Positions 1-11,026 are shown, numbered from the stretch's first letter. The stretch: 64,000 bases of DNA from JABFRJ01 sp963847145 (GCA_963847145.1 CAWJYN010000006.1:1-64000); one strand, 5' to 3'. Notes: generated by a model not told the origin, from the sequence alone. Program-made: numbers and translations.

Positions 1-755
1 GCGATATTCGCGGGAAAAGCAGGGATGTCACCGCTGGCGAAACCAACGACAAGATAACGGCCGTGCCAGGCCAACGCGCGATACGCTTCCGATGCAAGTT
101 CGCCGCCGACCGGGTCGTAGACGACGTCGGCGCCTTCGCCGCTGGTCAATTCCTTGACGGCATCGCGCAGCGACGTGCTGCCGTAGTTGATGGTTGCATC
201 GGCGCCCGCCCCGGTCGCGAACGCCAGTTTCTGATCGTTGCTTGCCGCAGCGATAACGCGCGCACCCATGGCCTTGGCGATTTCGACCGCGGTGATGCCC
301 ACACCACCCGCTGCACCAAGGACCAGCACCGTTTCACCGGCGGCGAGTTGCGCGCTCTGTTTCAGCGCGTGGTAACTCGTCCCGTAGGTGACGCTGAATC
401 CGGCGCCTTGCTCGAAATCGAGACCTGATGGCAATGCAATCACCCGGGATTCATCGACGGCGCATTTTTCAGCGAATGCGCCACCCTGCGGCGTAACGAT
501 GACCCTGTCACCAACCGAAAATCGACTGACTCTTTCGCCGACGGCAGACACAACGCCGGATGCTTCGTTACCCGGCACGAATGGAGGCTCGGTCTTGACC
601 TGGTACTTGCCGCCAATAATCAGCACGTCCGGAAAATTGATGCCGGCTGCCGCTATGTCGACGACGACCTGGCTTGCCGCCGGAACCGGATCGTCGCGTT
701 CCTCGATGACAAGGCTCTCGGGCGGGCCGTAGGCATTGCAGACCAGCGCCCGCAT
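1..755 (-). CDS. NADPH:quinone oxidoreductase-family protein (zinc-free MDR), 3' end outside window
   Basis: The reverse strand is open from an ATG at 755 to the left edge, about 251 residues with no frameshift. The translation starts MRALVCNAYGPPESL and keeps the MDR layout. It has a GroES-like N-terminal half (GINFPDVLIIGGKY, PGNEASGVV, VGDRV) and a Rossmann half with the nucleotide-binding stretch LVLGAAGGVG and the later segment DVVYDPVGG. No structural-zinc cysteine cluster is seen, which fits the quinone oxidoreductase (QOR) subfamily. These enzymes usually reduce quinones or enoyl-type substrates with NADPH in the cytoplasm. The start ATG shares one base with the stop codon of the thiolase (TGATG), so translation is probably coupled and this is the last visible gene of the acyl-CoA operon. 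The exact substrate cannot be told. Confidence 0.85.
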   Translation of the reverse strand, partial: MRALVCNAYGPPESLVIEERDDPVPAASQVVVDIAAAGINFPDVLIIGGKYQVKTEPPFVPGNEASGVVSAVGERVSRFSVGDRVIVTPQGGAFAEKCAVDESRVIALPSGLDFEQGAGFSVTYGTSYHALKQSAQLAAGETVLVLGAAGGVGITAVEIAKAMGARVIAAASNDQKLAFATGAGADATINYGSTSLRDAVKELTSGEGADVVYDPVGGELASEAYRALAWHGRYLVVGFASGDIPAFPANI

Positions 756-1927
756 CAGGCGACCTCGAACAGGCCTGCCGCACCCATGCCGCCGCCGACA
801 CACATGGTGATGACCACATATCTTGCACCGCGGCGCTTGCCTTCGATCAGCGCATGGCCGATCATGCGCGAGCCGCTCATCCCATAGGGGTGGCCGATGG
901 AAATGGCGCCGCCGTTGACGTTGAGCTTGTCGTTTCGAATACCCAGCTGGTCGCGGCAGTAAATCACCTGCACTGCAAAGGCTTCGTTCAGTTCCCACAG
1001 GCCGATGTCGTCCTGACCTTCAGGCCGGTCCGCTTGAGCAGCTTGGGCACGGCAAATACCGGGCCGATGCCCATCTCGTCCGGGGCGCAACCGGCAACCG
1101 CCATGCCACGATAAATACCCGAGAACCGGCAGGCCCCTTTCTCCGCCAGTTTGCGTCCATAACGACGGCGGCGGATGAGCCGTCGGACAATTGCGAGGCA
1201 TTGCCGGCCGTAATGTACCCGCCCTCAACCACTGTCTTGAGACCCGCCAAGCCTTCAGCGTGGTCGATGGCGCGATGCCTTCGTCGGCACCAGTGATGTC
1301 CTCGAGGGAGGCCTCGCCGGTCGCCTTGTCCCAATGACGCTTGCAGGTCACCGCCACCAGTTCGTCAGCGTACTGCCCGCAGCATAGGCGGCAGCGGTGC
1401 GCTGCTGCGACTGCAGGCCGTATTCGTCCATGGCGTCGCGGGAAATCTTGTAGCGCTGGGCGACGATTTCCGCGGTCTGCAGCATCGGCACGAACATGTC
1501 TGGCTCAATCGCCATCAATTCCTCGATCCACCATGCGGTGCAGGTTCATGTGTTCGTTCTGCACCAGCGAGATAGACTCCAGGCCGCCACCAATCACACA
1601 GCTCATGCCATCGTGAATCGATCTGCTTGGCGGCAGTCGCCACTGCCATCAGGCCGGAGGAGCACTGGCGATCGATGGTCATGCCGGAGGTGGTCACCGG
1701 CAGGCCGGCGCGCAGCGCGATCTGCCGCGCGATGTTGGAGCCGGTGGCGCCCTGCTGCAGGGCGCTGCCCATGATCACGTCCTCGACGCGGGCCGGATCG
1801 ATACCGGCGCGCTTGACTGCTGGCACGCAGCGGCACCCAGGGTCGGCACCTCCGGGTTGTTAAAACCGCCGCGAAAGGCCTTGCCGATCGGGGTGCGGGC
1901 GGTGGCTACAATGACTGCTTCTCTCAT
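755..1927 (-). CDS. acetyl-CoA acetyltransferase (thiolase), several frameshifts
   Basis: Pieces of one thiolase lie in order in different reverse frames. The N-terminus is MREAVIVATARTPIGKAFRG from an ATG at 1927. Next comes the nucleophile region IDRQCSSGLMAVA near 1670, and the C-terminus has WELNEAFAVQ, then GAISIGHPYGMSGSR (catalytic His) and MCVGGGMGAAGLFE (second catalytic Cys), ending at 755. The total span fits about 390 residues, the usual thiolase length. At least three frame changes are needed (about 1800, 1570 and 1050-1350), so as written no full protein would be made. Conserved active-site residues on both sides of each break favour sequencing error over decay. The expected reaction is cleavage of acetoacetyl- or 3-oxoacyl-CoA, the last step of the route suggested by the neighbours. 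Confidence 0.85.
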
Positions 1928-1949
1928 GTTGTTTCCTTCGTCCGGACGA

Positions 1950-2850
1950 TCAGGCCGACAAATCGATGCCGAGTTTTGCGGCGCCCTGCATTGCAAACTT
2001 GCCCGTCTGTTCGAAACCGGTTTGCGGTATTTTCATGTTCTTTCCGTTGAGTAATGGCATCCCAGTTGGCGGCGATACCTTCCGGGCGAGTTTGTCCGGG
2101 GGCAGGCAGACGCCTTCGGTTTCGAAAGCCTGGCTACCGCGAAGGCCGGCGCCGGCGCAAATAATGGTCTTGCTCGGCGCATCCTCGCTCACCAGATACA
2201 GCACGGCGGGAGTCACTGTTTCGGGCGTCAGCAGAGGGAAACGGCTTCGAATCAGGCCCTCGGTCATAGGGGTGCCGGCAGTGGGCGCCAGGCATTGATG
2301 CGGATATTGTACTTCGCGCCCTCCTGCGACAGGGTGTTCATCAGGCCGATCACGCCCATCTTGGCGCTGCCGTAATTGGTCTGGCCGAAGTTGCCGTACA
2401 GGCCCGGAGACGAGGTCGTGACCACGATACGGCCATAGGCCTGCTCGCGCATGATGTCCCACAGGCCTTGGTGCAATGCACGCTGCCCATCAGGTGCACG
2501 TCCAGCACCAGCCGGAAATCTTCCAGGGTGCCCTTGGTGAAACTCTTGTCACGCAGGATGCCGGCGTTGTTGACCAGGATATCGACCCGGCCCCACTTGT
2601 CCATGGCCTGCTTGACCATGGCCTCGACCTCGTCGTCGGCGACATTGGCGCCGTTGGCGATGGCCTCGCCACCGGCTGCACGAATCTCGGCGACCACATT
2701 GTCGGCGTTCTGCAATTTGCCGCTCGCGTCCGCAAGATCGTTAACCAGTACTTTCGCGCCGCGTTCGGCGAGTGCCAGCGCGTGGCAGCGGCCGAGCCCG
2801 CGGCCTGCGCCGGTAACGATGGCTACCTGGCCATCCATTCTGATAGTCAT
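1950..2850 (-). CDS. short-chain dehydrogenase, probable 3-hydroxyacyl-CoA dehydrogenase, frameshifted
   Basis: The start at 2850 gives MTIRMDGQVAIVTGAGRGLG with the SDR cofactor motif TGxxxGLG near residue 14. VNDLAD and VDILVNNAGILRDKSF follow. A frame change near 2465 leads to GRIVVTTSSPGLYGNFGQTNYGSAKMG, which holds the catalytic Tyr and Lys of YxxxK. A second change near 2280 leads to a C-terminal part ending at 1950. The span of about 300 residues and the LRDKSF segment resemble SDRs of the bacterial and peroxisomal multifunctional (HSD17B4-like) type, which oxidise 3-hydroxyacyl-CoA with NAD. It lies between a MaoC hydratase and a thiolase, which fits that role. The frameshifts look like sequence errors because motifs on both sides are intact. 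Confidence 0.8.
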
Positions 2851-2886
2851 ATTTATTCCTTGGACAAGTGACGTATTCCCGGTGGG

Positions 2887-3350
2887 TTACCGGACAATGT
2901 ACATGGACAATATTTCGGCAACCAAGGCGGGCGTGCTTTCGCCCTCGATCTCCACGGTTACGGCGGTCTTGGTCAGCCACTGGCCAGGCCGCTTCTCAGC
3001 CGCCTCCAGAAGTTTCTGCCGCGAGCGGATACGTTTGCCCACCTTGACCGGCGCAAGATAACGCACCTTGTCCGAACCGTAATTGACGGCCATCGCGAGG
3101 CCTTCCGGAATCATCGCGCTTTGCGCATTCAGGTACGACAGCAGCGACAGCGACAGGAAACCGTGCGCGATCGGGCCGCCAAAAGGGGTTTTGCCGCCTT
3201 GTCCGGATCGACGTGAATGAACTGGTGGTCGTTGGTCGCATCGGCAAACAGATTCACCCGCTCCTGGGTGATTTCGATCCACGGGGAGGGTTCGAAGAAC
3301 TCCAGTCCGACCATGCCCGGCAGTTCCGATGCCTTTATGGTTTTCGCCAT
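2887..3350 (-). CDS. MaoC-like enoyl-CoA hydratase, one frameshift
   Basis: The reverse-strand start at 3350 reads MAKTIKASELPGMVGLEFFEPSPWIEITQ (split here as two runs in the same frame) and continues to FADATNDHQFIHVDP. This is the D-x4-H hydratase motif of hot-dog-fold (R)-specific enoyl-CoA hydratases. Near 3185-3200 the frame changes to TPFGGPIAHGFLSLSLLSYL, the other typical MaoC block, and runs to the stop at 2887. The expected product is about 154 residues, normal for a single-domain MaoC protein. It probably hydrates crotonyl-CoA or another enoyl-CoA. It sits about 35 bases before the SDR gene and just after the AbfD-like gene, so all are likely one transcript. One inserted or missing base explains the break. 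Confidence 0.85.
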
Positions 3351-4925
3351 CGCGCGCTCCTTTCGAGCAGATTATTCGTTTTTATCGGGCGGGACGGCGC
3401 AAAGACCCTGGCCATGTACGTCGACAGGTCCTCGCTCGGATCTCCTCGCGCGAACTCCGGTGCGATGCCGGCGAGCGTCTTGGCGAGCTGTTTCTTGAAC
3501 TCGATCTGCATGGCGCGCGCGATCTGGATGCGCTGCGCCTGCGGGGAGCCGGCGCCGTGCATGGACTCGGTGAGGTAGCCCGACCGCGTTGCGGCCCAGG
3601 GTCATGTTCTCGATCAGCCGCAGGATGCGCATGCGGTCCTCGGTCGGGATCTCCGCCCGTCCCTTCAGGTACTTGCGCGATGATGGTCGCCCGATCTCGG
3701 GATGTCGCAGGTCCTTCTCCGAGGGCATGGTGACCATCAGGCCGCCGGCCAGGTCCTGCGCCAGGCGGCCGATCTCGTAGGGAAGCGCGTGACGTGGTGC
3801 TTGCAGACGTTGGCGAGCATGTCGTCGGGCTGGTAGACGCCGGACTTCATTGCGCGTCGCCTGATAGCTGGCCGCGATGCCGGTGCCGTAGATGGTCTCG
3901 TTGAGGTGCGTCATCTCCACCAGCTTGTCGCGGATGTGCGAGGCCTTCTCCACGCCGTTGTAGTCGGCGATGGTGGCCGCCGCGCCGATCAGCACGTCGC
4001 CCACGCCGGTCTTGCAGACGTAGCTGCGGCGGTGATAGCAGGTGAAGCGCTCGACCAGCATGGCGGCGAACTCGTATCTCGCCGTCCATGAAGATCGCGC
4101 TCCCAGGGGATGAACACGTCGTCGAAGACGATCATCGCCTCCTGGCCGGCGAAGTGCGCGTTGCCGGCGTCGATGTCGCCGCCGTCCATGGCGCGCGTGT
4201 CGCAGGACTGCCGGCCGTAGATGTAGGTGATGCCCGGCGCGTCGACGGGCAGCGCGCCGACGATGGCGTAGTCCTTGTCCGCCGGCCCCAGGCGCATGCG
4301 TCGGCATGACGATCAGCCAGTGCGAGTTGATGCAGCCGGTCTGGTGCGCCTTGGCGCCGCGGATGAAGACGCCCTCGTCGGTGCGCTGCGTGACGTGCAC
4401 GAACAGGTCGGGGTCGGCCTGCTCGCTGGGCGCCTTGCTGCGGTCGCCCTTGACGTCGGTCATGGCGCCGCCGATCACGAAGTTGCGCGCGCTGCGCCAT
4501 GGCGACGAAAGTCGATGAAGCCGCTGGTGGTACTGCGGTGCCGTGCTTCTCGTCGATCTCGAAGGTGACCGAATGCAGCGAGTTGAGCGCGTCCATGCCG
4601 ACGCAGCGCTGGAAGCAGGTGCCGGTGAGCTGCCCGAGCCGGCGCTGCATCTTGTTCTGCATCACCAGGTCGGCCGCGCTCTCGGCGATGTGCAGAAAGC
4701 GGTTGACGCGCTCGCCGGTGAACGGCGAGATCGCCGACGCAAGCTCCGGGTCGCGCACCGCCAGGTCGTAGGTCTCGGCCACGGCGTTGATCGACGGGCG
4801 AATGATCGGGTGATCGACCGGCTCGTCGACGAGCTCGCCAAGAAATAGACTGTCAGCTTGCGGTCGCGCAGGCTCTCGATGTACTCGTTGCCGCTGCTGA
4901 TCTGTGTCACCGAAACGTCATCCAT
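3335..4925 (-). CDS. abfD: 4-hydroxybutyryl-CoA dehydratase / vinylacetyl-CoA isomerase family, many frameshifts
   Basis: Segments of one flavoprotein occur in order across three reverse frames: EYIESLRDRKLTVYF near the start, VNRFLHIAESAADL, GTCFQRCVGMDALN, GGAMTDVKGDRSKAPS, VFIRGAKAHQTGCINSH, ITYIYGRQSCDTRAMDG, FDDVFIPWERD, CYHRRSYVCKTGVGD, MTHLNETIYGTGIA, GGLMVTMPSEKDL and SMHGAGSPQAQR-like text at the end. These match the AbfD family. The CxxxC in TCFQRCVGMD and the His/Cys of HRRSYVC are the positions of the [4Fe-4S] ligands in clostridial AbfD. The enzyme dehydrates 4-hydroxybutyryl-CoA to crotonyl-CoA with FAD. At least six frame changes are needed. The gene begins the acyl-CoA operon and its end overlaps the MaoC start. 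The related 4-hydroxyphenylacetate hydroxylases lack the cysteine set, so AbfD is preferred. Confidence 0.8.
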
Positions 4926-4995
4926 GCCGGAATCCCGTCACTGTTGCGGTATTCAATTGTAACGAAAAAAGCGGCGAGTTCTTGGCCGCGCGGGA

Positions 4996-6883
4996 TTACC
5001 CGGCCCGCTCGAGTTCCTCGTGCGCTTCAAGCCAGTTCGCTTCTTCCTTTGCCAGGTGCCAGTTGACGTCGGCCTGCTCATCCAGCAGCGATCGCAGTTC
5101 GTCCTTGCGGCCTGCCACGTAAAGCTCGGGCAAAGCCAGCCGATTTTCCAGCTCTTTTTTTCGCGCCTGCAGCGTGGCGATCGCGGCCTCGGCCTTTTCG
5201 ATGCGGCGATTCAAAGGCCGCAGGCGCTGGCGTTGCTCGGCTTCGCGCCGTCTTATGTCCTTCCTGTCGTTGGCGATCGGCTCGGGCGCGGGGGAGCGGA
5301 GGGAATTACCGCTCAAGCGGTTCTGTGCCGCGAGCCAGGCTGGATAATCGTCAAGGCTGCCTTCGAACTCGGATACCTGGCCGTCATGCACGAGCAACAG
5401 CTGGTCGGTAGTCACTCTCAAAAGGTGCCTGTCGTGGGACACGATGACCATCGCGCCGGTGAAATCCTGCAGCGCCATGGTCAGCGCCAGGCGCATTTCC
5501 AGGTCCAGGTGGTTGGTCGGTTCGTCGAGCAGCAACAGGTTCGGCCGGTCCCAGGCGATCAGCGCCAGGGCCAGGCGCGATTTCTCGCCACCGGAGAAAT
5601 TCGGCACCGTGGTCATCGGTACGGTATCGCCGGAAAAGCCGAAACCGCCAAGGAAGTCCGCAGCGCCTGCTCGCGCGCGGGCGGCGCCAGGCGCTGCAGG
5701 TGCAGCAAGCGGCTGGCGTTTCGGGTGCAGCGAGTCGAACTGGTGCTGGGCAAAATAGCCGACCACGAGATCGTTTGCCCGTGCCAGTCGCCGCTCTGCG
5801 GTTCGAGCGTGCCCGCGAGCATCTTGATCAGCGTCGATTTACCGGCGCCGTTCGGGCCCAGCAATCCGATGCGCGCGCCGGGGGACAGTTGCAGCTTGAC
5901 ATTCTCCAGCACGGTTGTCGCCGTAACCCACGGCCGCCGGATCGATGCGCAACAACGGCCTGGAAGTTTCTCGGGCTCGCGAAAGAGAAATCGAACGGCG
6001 AATCGACGTGGGCGGGCGATCAGCTCCCATCCGCTCCAGCGCCTTGATCCGGCTCTGGGCCTGACGGGCCTTGGTGGCCTGGGCCTTGAAGCGGGCGATG
6101 TAGCTTTCCATGTGCGCACTTTGCGCCTGCTGCTTCTCGTAGGCCTGCTGTTGCTGGGCCAGCCGTTCGGCACGGGCGCGTTCGAACGCTGTATAGCCGC
6201 CGGGGTACAGGGTGATCTTGGTTGATCGACGTTGAGCACGTGATCGACCACGGCATCGAGGAAATCGCGGTCGTGGGAAATCAGCATCAAGGTGCCGGGA
6301 TAGTCGCGCAGCCATTCTTCGAGCCAGATGATGGCGTCGAGATCCAGGTGGTTGGTCGGTTCGTCGAGCAGCAACAACGAGGAGGGCACATCAAGGCCTG
6401 CGCCAGATTCAGACGCATCCGCCAGCCACCGGAGAACTCGTCTACCGGCCGCAATTCGTCAGCGGTTGTAAAGCCGAGTCCGTGCAGCAATTGCCCGGCC
6501 CGACTCCTTGCCGTGTAGCCGTCGATATGAGCGAACTCAGCGTGCAGGTTGGCAAGTGCCTCTCCGTCGTGATGGAGCTCGGCGTCCTGCAGCAATTTGT
6601 CTATTTTTCGCAGTTCCTGATCGCCGTCGAGCACGTACTCGATACAGGCGCGGGTATCCGACGGCGTCTGTTGTGCAATGTGCGCGATGACCCAGTCTGA
6701 GGGCACCTGAAGATCGCCACCGTCAGCGCCAATCTCACCAAGGATCAATGAGAACAGGCTGGATTTGCCGCTGCCGTTCGCACCGGTAATGCCGACCTTC
6801 TGGCCCGCGTGTATCTGCAGGCTCACCTCTTCGAGCAACAGTTTGGCCCCGCGGCGCAGTGCGAGTTGGTTGAACTGAATCAT
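4996..6883 (-). CDS. yheS: ABC-F family ATPase, YheS-like, frameshifted
   Basis: From an ATG at 6883 (MIQFNQLALRRGAKLL) the protein has the two ABC cassettes of ABC-F proteins. The first has Walker A GITGANGSGKSS, signature EFSGGWRMRLNLAQAL and LLDEPTNHLDLDAIIW. The linker carries AQQQQAYEKQQAQSAHMESY and KARQAQSRIKALERM. The second cassette has GLLGPNGAGKSTLIK, NFSGGEKSRLALALI, LLLDEPTNHLDLEMR and VSHDRHLLR. A charged coiled-coil tail ends at 4996. The order and linker wording resemble gammaproteobacterial YheS, and the span fits about 630 residues. ABC-F proteins act on the ribosome and have no membrane domain. Frame changes are needed near 6400, 6220-6030, 5960-5930 and 5680. It is transcribed leftward, divergent from the sulfotransferase. 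Confidence 0.88.
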
Positions 6884-7005
6884 GGCGCGGCATTGTACGG
6901 GAAATTCGGGAATTGGCAGCGCCAATCAGTGCAGCTGACTTGACTGCCACCTGTGCCTATACTGCCGGTGCACAGAAATGATTTATCACGAGACAAACGA
7001 AGCAA

Positions 7006-8599
7006 ATGCCGGCACCGCAATCACAACAGCAGGAACTTCGCGCATTGCTAAATCGCGGTTTCGATTTGCTGGAGAAAGGCGACATCCGGGCGGCGGCCGC
7101 CTGCTGCCAGCAGGCGATACGGATCAAGCCGGACCTGGTGCAGGCGCACTTCCTGGTCGGGCTGGTGGCGCTCGAGGCAAAAGACCGCAAGAACGCATTC
7201 AGTGCTTTTGGTTCCGTGACCAAACTTGATCCGGCGCATGCGGCGGCATGGGCACATCTTGCGAAGCTTTACATGGGCGAAGGGCAGGTGAATCTCGCGG
7301 ACATGGCATTACGCGAGGCCAGGAAGGTTCAGTCGGAAGACCCGATGGTCGACGATCTGCTCGGCACAGTCGCCTCTCTCATGGGCGAGTACGACGATGC
7401 AAGGCGACTCTATGAACGCGCGACCGGCAAGGCGCCGCGACACACGCCGTTTTTGCAGAATCTCGCCAACAATCTTGTCTACCATGGCCTGACCTCGGAG
7501 GCGCAAGGGATTTTCGAGAAGATCATCTCGCTTCAGCCGGAAAGCCCGCAGGCGCACTGGTCGCTGTCAGCGTCGGGCAAGGCTACGGACCACTTGCACA
7601 TCGAGCAGATGCAAGAGCTCGCACAACGGAAAGGCAATTATGCACGATCGCTGGCGTTTTATTACTATGCGATCGGCAAGGAATACGAAGACCTGGAGGA
7701 GTGGGGGCCGGCGTTCGATGCGTTCAGCAAAGGTGCAGAACAACGACGCATGACCGTCGAGTTCGACGAGAAAGCTGAAATCGAGACGTTCCAGTTTCTT
7801 GCGCAGAATTTCACGGAAAAATGGCTGGCCGCTGGCGAACCGGGCCACGAAAGTAGCGCACCCATATTCGTCCTGGGACAGCCTCGAAGCGGGACGACAC
7901 TGATCGAGCGCATCATCAGCAGTCATCCGCAGGTGCATTCCGCCGGCGAGTTGCAGCAGTTCGGGCTGGCGATCCGTCGCTTGAGCAATTACCAGGACCC
8001 GAAGCGATTTTCCGCCGGGCTTTTCCGGGAAGCGATGAAGCTCGATGTGCGTAAAATCGGTGGCATGTACCTGGAGACCACGCGAAAGATGCAGGGCGAC
8101 ACGCCAAGGTTCATCGACAAGCTGCCGCAGAACTACCTGTACATTCCCCTGATTCTCAAAGCGCTGCCCAACGCAAAAATCGTGCACCTGGTGCGCGATC
8201 CTCGCGATGCATCGTTTTCGAGTTTCAAGCAATTGTTTGCCGATGCTTACCTGCATTCCTACGAGCAGCGCGAGATGGCGCGCCACCATGCGCGGTACTG
8301 GCATTTGATGCGCAGTTTGCGTGAACGCTTCCCGGGTCGCTTCTACGATATCTCCTATGAGGACACAGTGCGAAATCTCGAGGGAAATGCGCGTGGCCCT
8401 GATCGATTACCTTGAACTGCCGTGGGACGAGCGCTGCCTCAGTTTTCACGAGCAGAAAACGGCGGTGTCGACGGCGAGCGCCGTGCAGGTTCGCGAGCCG
8501 GCCCACACGCGATCGATCGGCCGCTGGCGGCGATACCAAACACAGCTTGCGCCGATGCTCGAAGAGCTGAAGTCGGCACGGGTTGAAATGCCGGATTGA
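7006..8599 (+). CDS. TPR-repeat sulfotransferase-family protein, one frameshift
   Basis: The N-terminal half holds tetratricopeptide repeats, for example LEKGDIRAAAACCQQAIRIKPD and later repeats up to about residue 190. The C-terminal half is a sulfotransferase domain. It has the 5'-PSB loop of the PAPS site, IFVLGQPRSGTTLIERIISSH, near residue 288, DKLPQNYLYIPLI, and the 3'-PB-like VHLVRDPRDASFSSF. Near 8385 the frame changes and the text continues as MRVALIDYLELPWDERCLSFH to a stop at 8599, a typical end for this family. TPR-sulfotransferase fusions are common in marine and soil proteobacteria and act on unknown acceptors. The gene is divergent from yheS with about 120 bases between them. 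Confidence 0.85.
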
Positions 8600-8718
8600 C
8601 AGCTCCTGCGGGCGCGGAGAACAATGTACTGGGTCTAAGCGGGTGGCACGGCCGATCAAAGCGCCCGGCAATATTCGATTCTTTGCCGAATAAGCGAACA
8701 AAAACAAGGAGATACGAC

Positions 8719-10980
8719 ATGCGTCGCGCATCCACGAGGAACAGGCATGAGCACCGCGGGGGAGCTTCGGGATCGTCCGGAGTGCAGCTGCCAGTACCCA
8801 GGCGTTCGGCGATTTCGAAGGCCGTCACGGTCGCCATCATGACGGGAGCACTGGGTGCCGCCCAGGCGCAGGAAATAGAAGAAATCACCGTTACTGCAAC
8901 GCGACGCAGCGAGTCGGTGCAGGACGTGCCGCTGGCTATCACGGCGATCAGCGGAGATTTCAGCCGCGACGTCAATCTGAATGATGTCAAGGACCTGGTC
9001 TCGTTCACACCGGGCGTCACCGGCAACAGCCAGGACAGCTTCATCGATGCCATCAGTGTGCGCGGAATCCGCACCCAGGACTTCGGTGTCGGCGGGGATC
9101 CATCGGCGGCATTTTTCAAGAACGAATTATACGAGGGCCGCAACGGTTCGGCCGTGACCAGCCTTTACGATATCGACCGGGCGGAAATCCTTCGCGGTCC
9201 GCAGGGATTCCTGTTCGGCCGCAACTCCATCGGCGGCGCATTCAGCGTGCACACCAAGAAAGCCGATGTGGGCGGTGAAATGAGTGGTTACGTCGATCTG
9301 GATATCGGTGAGCGCAGTCACGCGGTTGGCGAGGGCGCAGTTAATGTGCCGATTAGCGATACCTTCGCGATGCGATTCGCCGGCTACATCTCGCAGGAAG
9401 ACGGTTTTGTCCACAACTACTTCAACGATACGGACCTTATCGAGCAGGAGAAGGCGGCAATACGCTGGTCCACGCGCTACGAAAACGATGCATTGAGCGT
9501 CGACACCACGGTCGAGTACGAGGACCGGACGCAGTCCGGTTCGGTGTATCGGGCAATCGAAACCGGTGAGATCTGGGAAGCATTCGAGGCGGCGCTCGGC
9601 GACGTAACGATACGTGGCGATGAACGCGATACCGACAGCGACCAGGCGGGCGGCGACGATGACGATGCGACCATACTGACGCTGGGCTTGCGCGTCGACT
9701 ACGACCTTGATTTCGCAACCTTGACCTCGCTCACTGGCTACAAGGATCACGATTACTACTACAACGAAGACTATGATGGCACGCCGCTGTCGATCGTCAA
9801 TTACCGGCAGGACCAGACCGGTGATTACATCCAGCAGGAGTTGCGCCTGACCTCAGACACCGAGGGTGCATTGTCATGGTATGCGGGCGTGTCGTTCTAC
9901 CAGGAAGAGATCGATGCACGCTTCCAGTTCATGGGACAGGAGGACTATTTCTGCCAGTACTACGGCTACTACTACAACCGGACAGACCTTCACCGGATGC
10001 GTGGATTCTACGAGTACTACGATGGCTCTGTTTTCACGCCGAGCCCGGACGGCAGCCTCACCGAGGGCGGACGCATCATCGGCAAGTACACCGGCTGGTC
10101 CTCGTATGTCGATCTGATGTACGAGCTGAATGACAGCTGGGATGTCGGCGTGGGCCTGCGCTATACCGACGACAAGAAGGACTTCACCATCAACGTGCCG
10201 ACGCCGGTCAGTAACCTCGGCGCATACTGGGCCTACGGGTTCTCCACGGCCGGGGACATTACGGACACGAAGAGCTGGGATGACTTGCAGATGCGCTTCC
10301 TGGTGCGCTTCGAGCCGACCGACACAGCACTCGTGTATGCAAGTTATACCGAGGGCTTCAAGTCGGGCGGTTTCGGCAGTTTTGCGCTGACGGATGCGGA
10401 CGGCATCGGTATCGGCGGTAATACAACGGACGTCACGCAGGCGAGCGGCGCATTGCCCAACACCTTCAATCCCGAAGTCGCGGATTCCTACGAGATTGGC
10501 TACAAGGACACCCTTGTCGACGGTGCCATGATCTTCAACGTCAACGTCTTCTATTACGATTACCAGGACCTGCAGGTCGTGGTCTTCGACGGCGGGGCGT
10601 CGAACGTGAAGAACGTCGGCAAGGTCAAGAGCCAGGGAATCGAAGGCTCTGTAACGGTTGCATTGGGCGAGAATTTCGACGTGTTTCTCGAATCGTCCTG
10701 GCTGGACAGCGAAGCGACCGAATTGCAAAGCATCTGCGGCCTGTCCGACCCGAACGGTTGCGAAGGTTCGCCGCTGTTCTGGGCGCCGGAGTTTTCCGGA
10801 GCCGTGGTGCTGAACAGTTACTTCAATCTCGGGCAGGGAGAGATCAAGGCCAGTGTCGATGCAACGTTCGAATCGGAGCGCGGCGGCGGCTGGGAAGACC
10901 TGTCATCGACCAAGATCCCGTCCTACACGGAATTCGCTTTCCGCATCCGGTACCAGTCGCCCGCGAACTGGGGCATTCTC
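8719..10980 (+). CDS. TonB-dependent receptor, C-terminus lost at the junction
   Basis: The ATG at 8719 follows AAGGAG by eight bases. The protein has an N-terminal export region with a hydrophobic stretch ending GAAQAQ, a TonB box EIEEITVTATRR, and a plug domain with VQDVPLAITAISGDF, SVRGIRTQDFG and EILRGPQGFLFGRNSIGG. The beta-barrel repeats follow, including SYTEGFKSGGFG and FNPEVADSYEIGYKD. This resembles the iron-complex/outer-membrane receptor group abundant in marine gammaproteobacteria and sphingomonads. There are no frameshifts over 2.2 kb. The barrel text stops at RIRYQSPANWGI near 10,975; the last 35-45 residues with the terminal aromatic are missing. The same frame stays open to 11,142 but encodes unrelated residues. 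Substrate unknown. Confidence 0.88.
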
Positions 10981-11000
10981 AGGCATTTGCAAAATCATGG
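10955..11000. other. probable junction between two genomes
   Basis: Left of here the reading is a TonB receptor beta-barrel. Right of here a different plus frame carries a short tail, QAFAKSWRDNFRKREP, ending in a TGA that overlaps the next ATG (ATGA). The two do not share a frame, and both look truncated at this spot. Gene families and frameshift density also change here. Either an assembly misjoin or a real recombination boundary would give this picture. Confidence 0.6.
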
Positions 11001-11026
11001 CGCGACAATTTCCGAAAGCGGGAACC

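Noticed and set aside
6940..6980. Sigma-70 promoter TTGACT ... TATACT between yheS and the sulfotransferase gene
   Set aside because: The spacing is only 12 bases, far from the usual 16-18.
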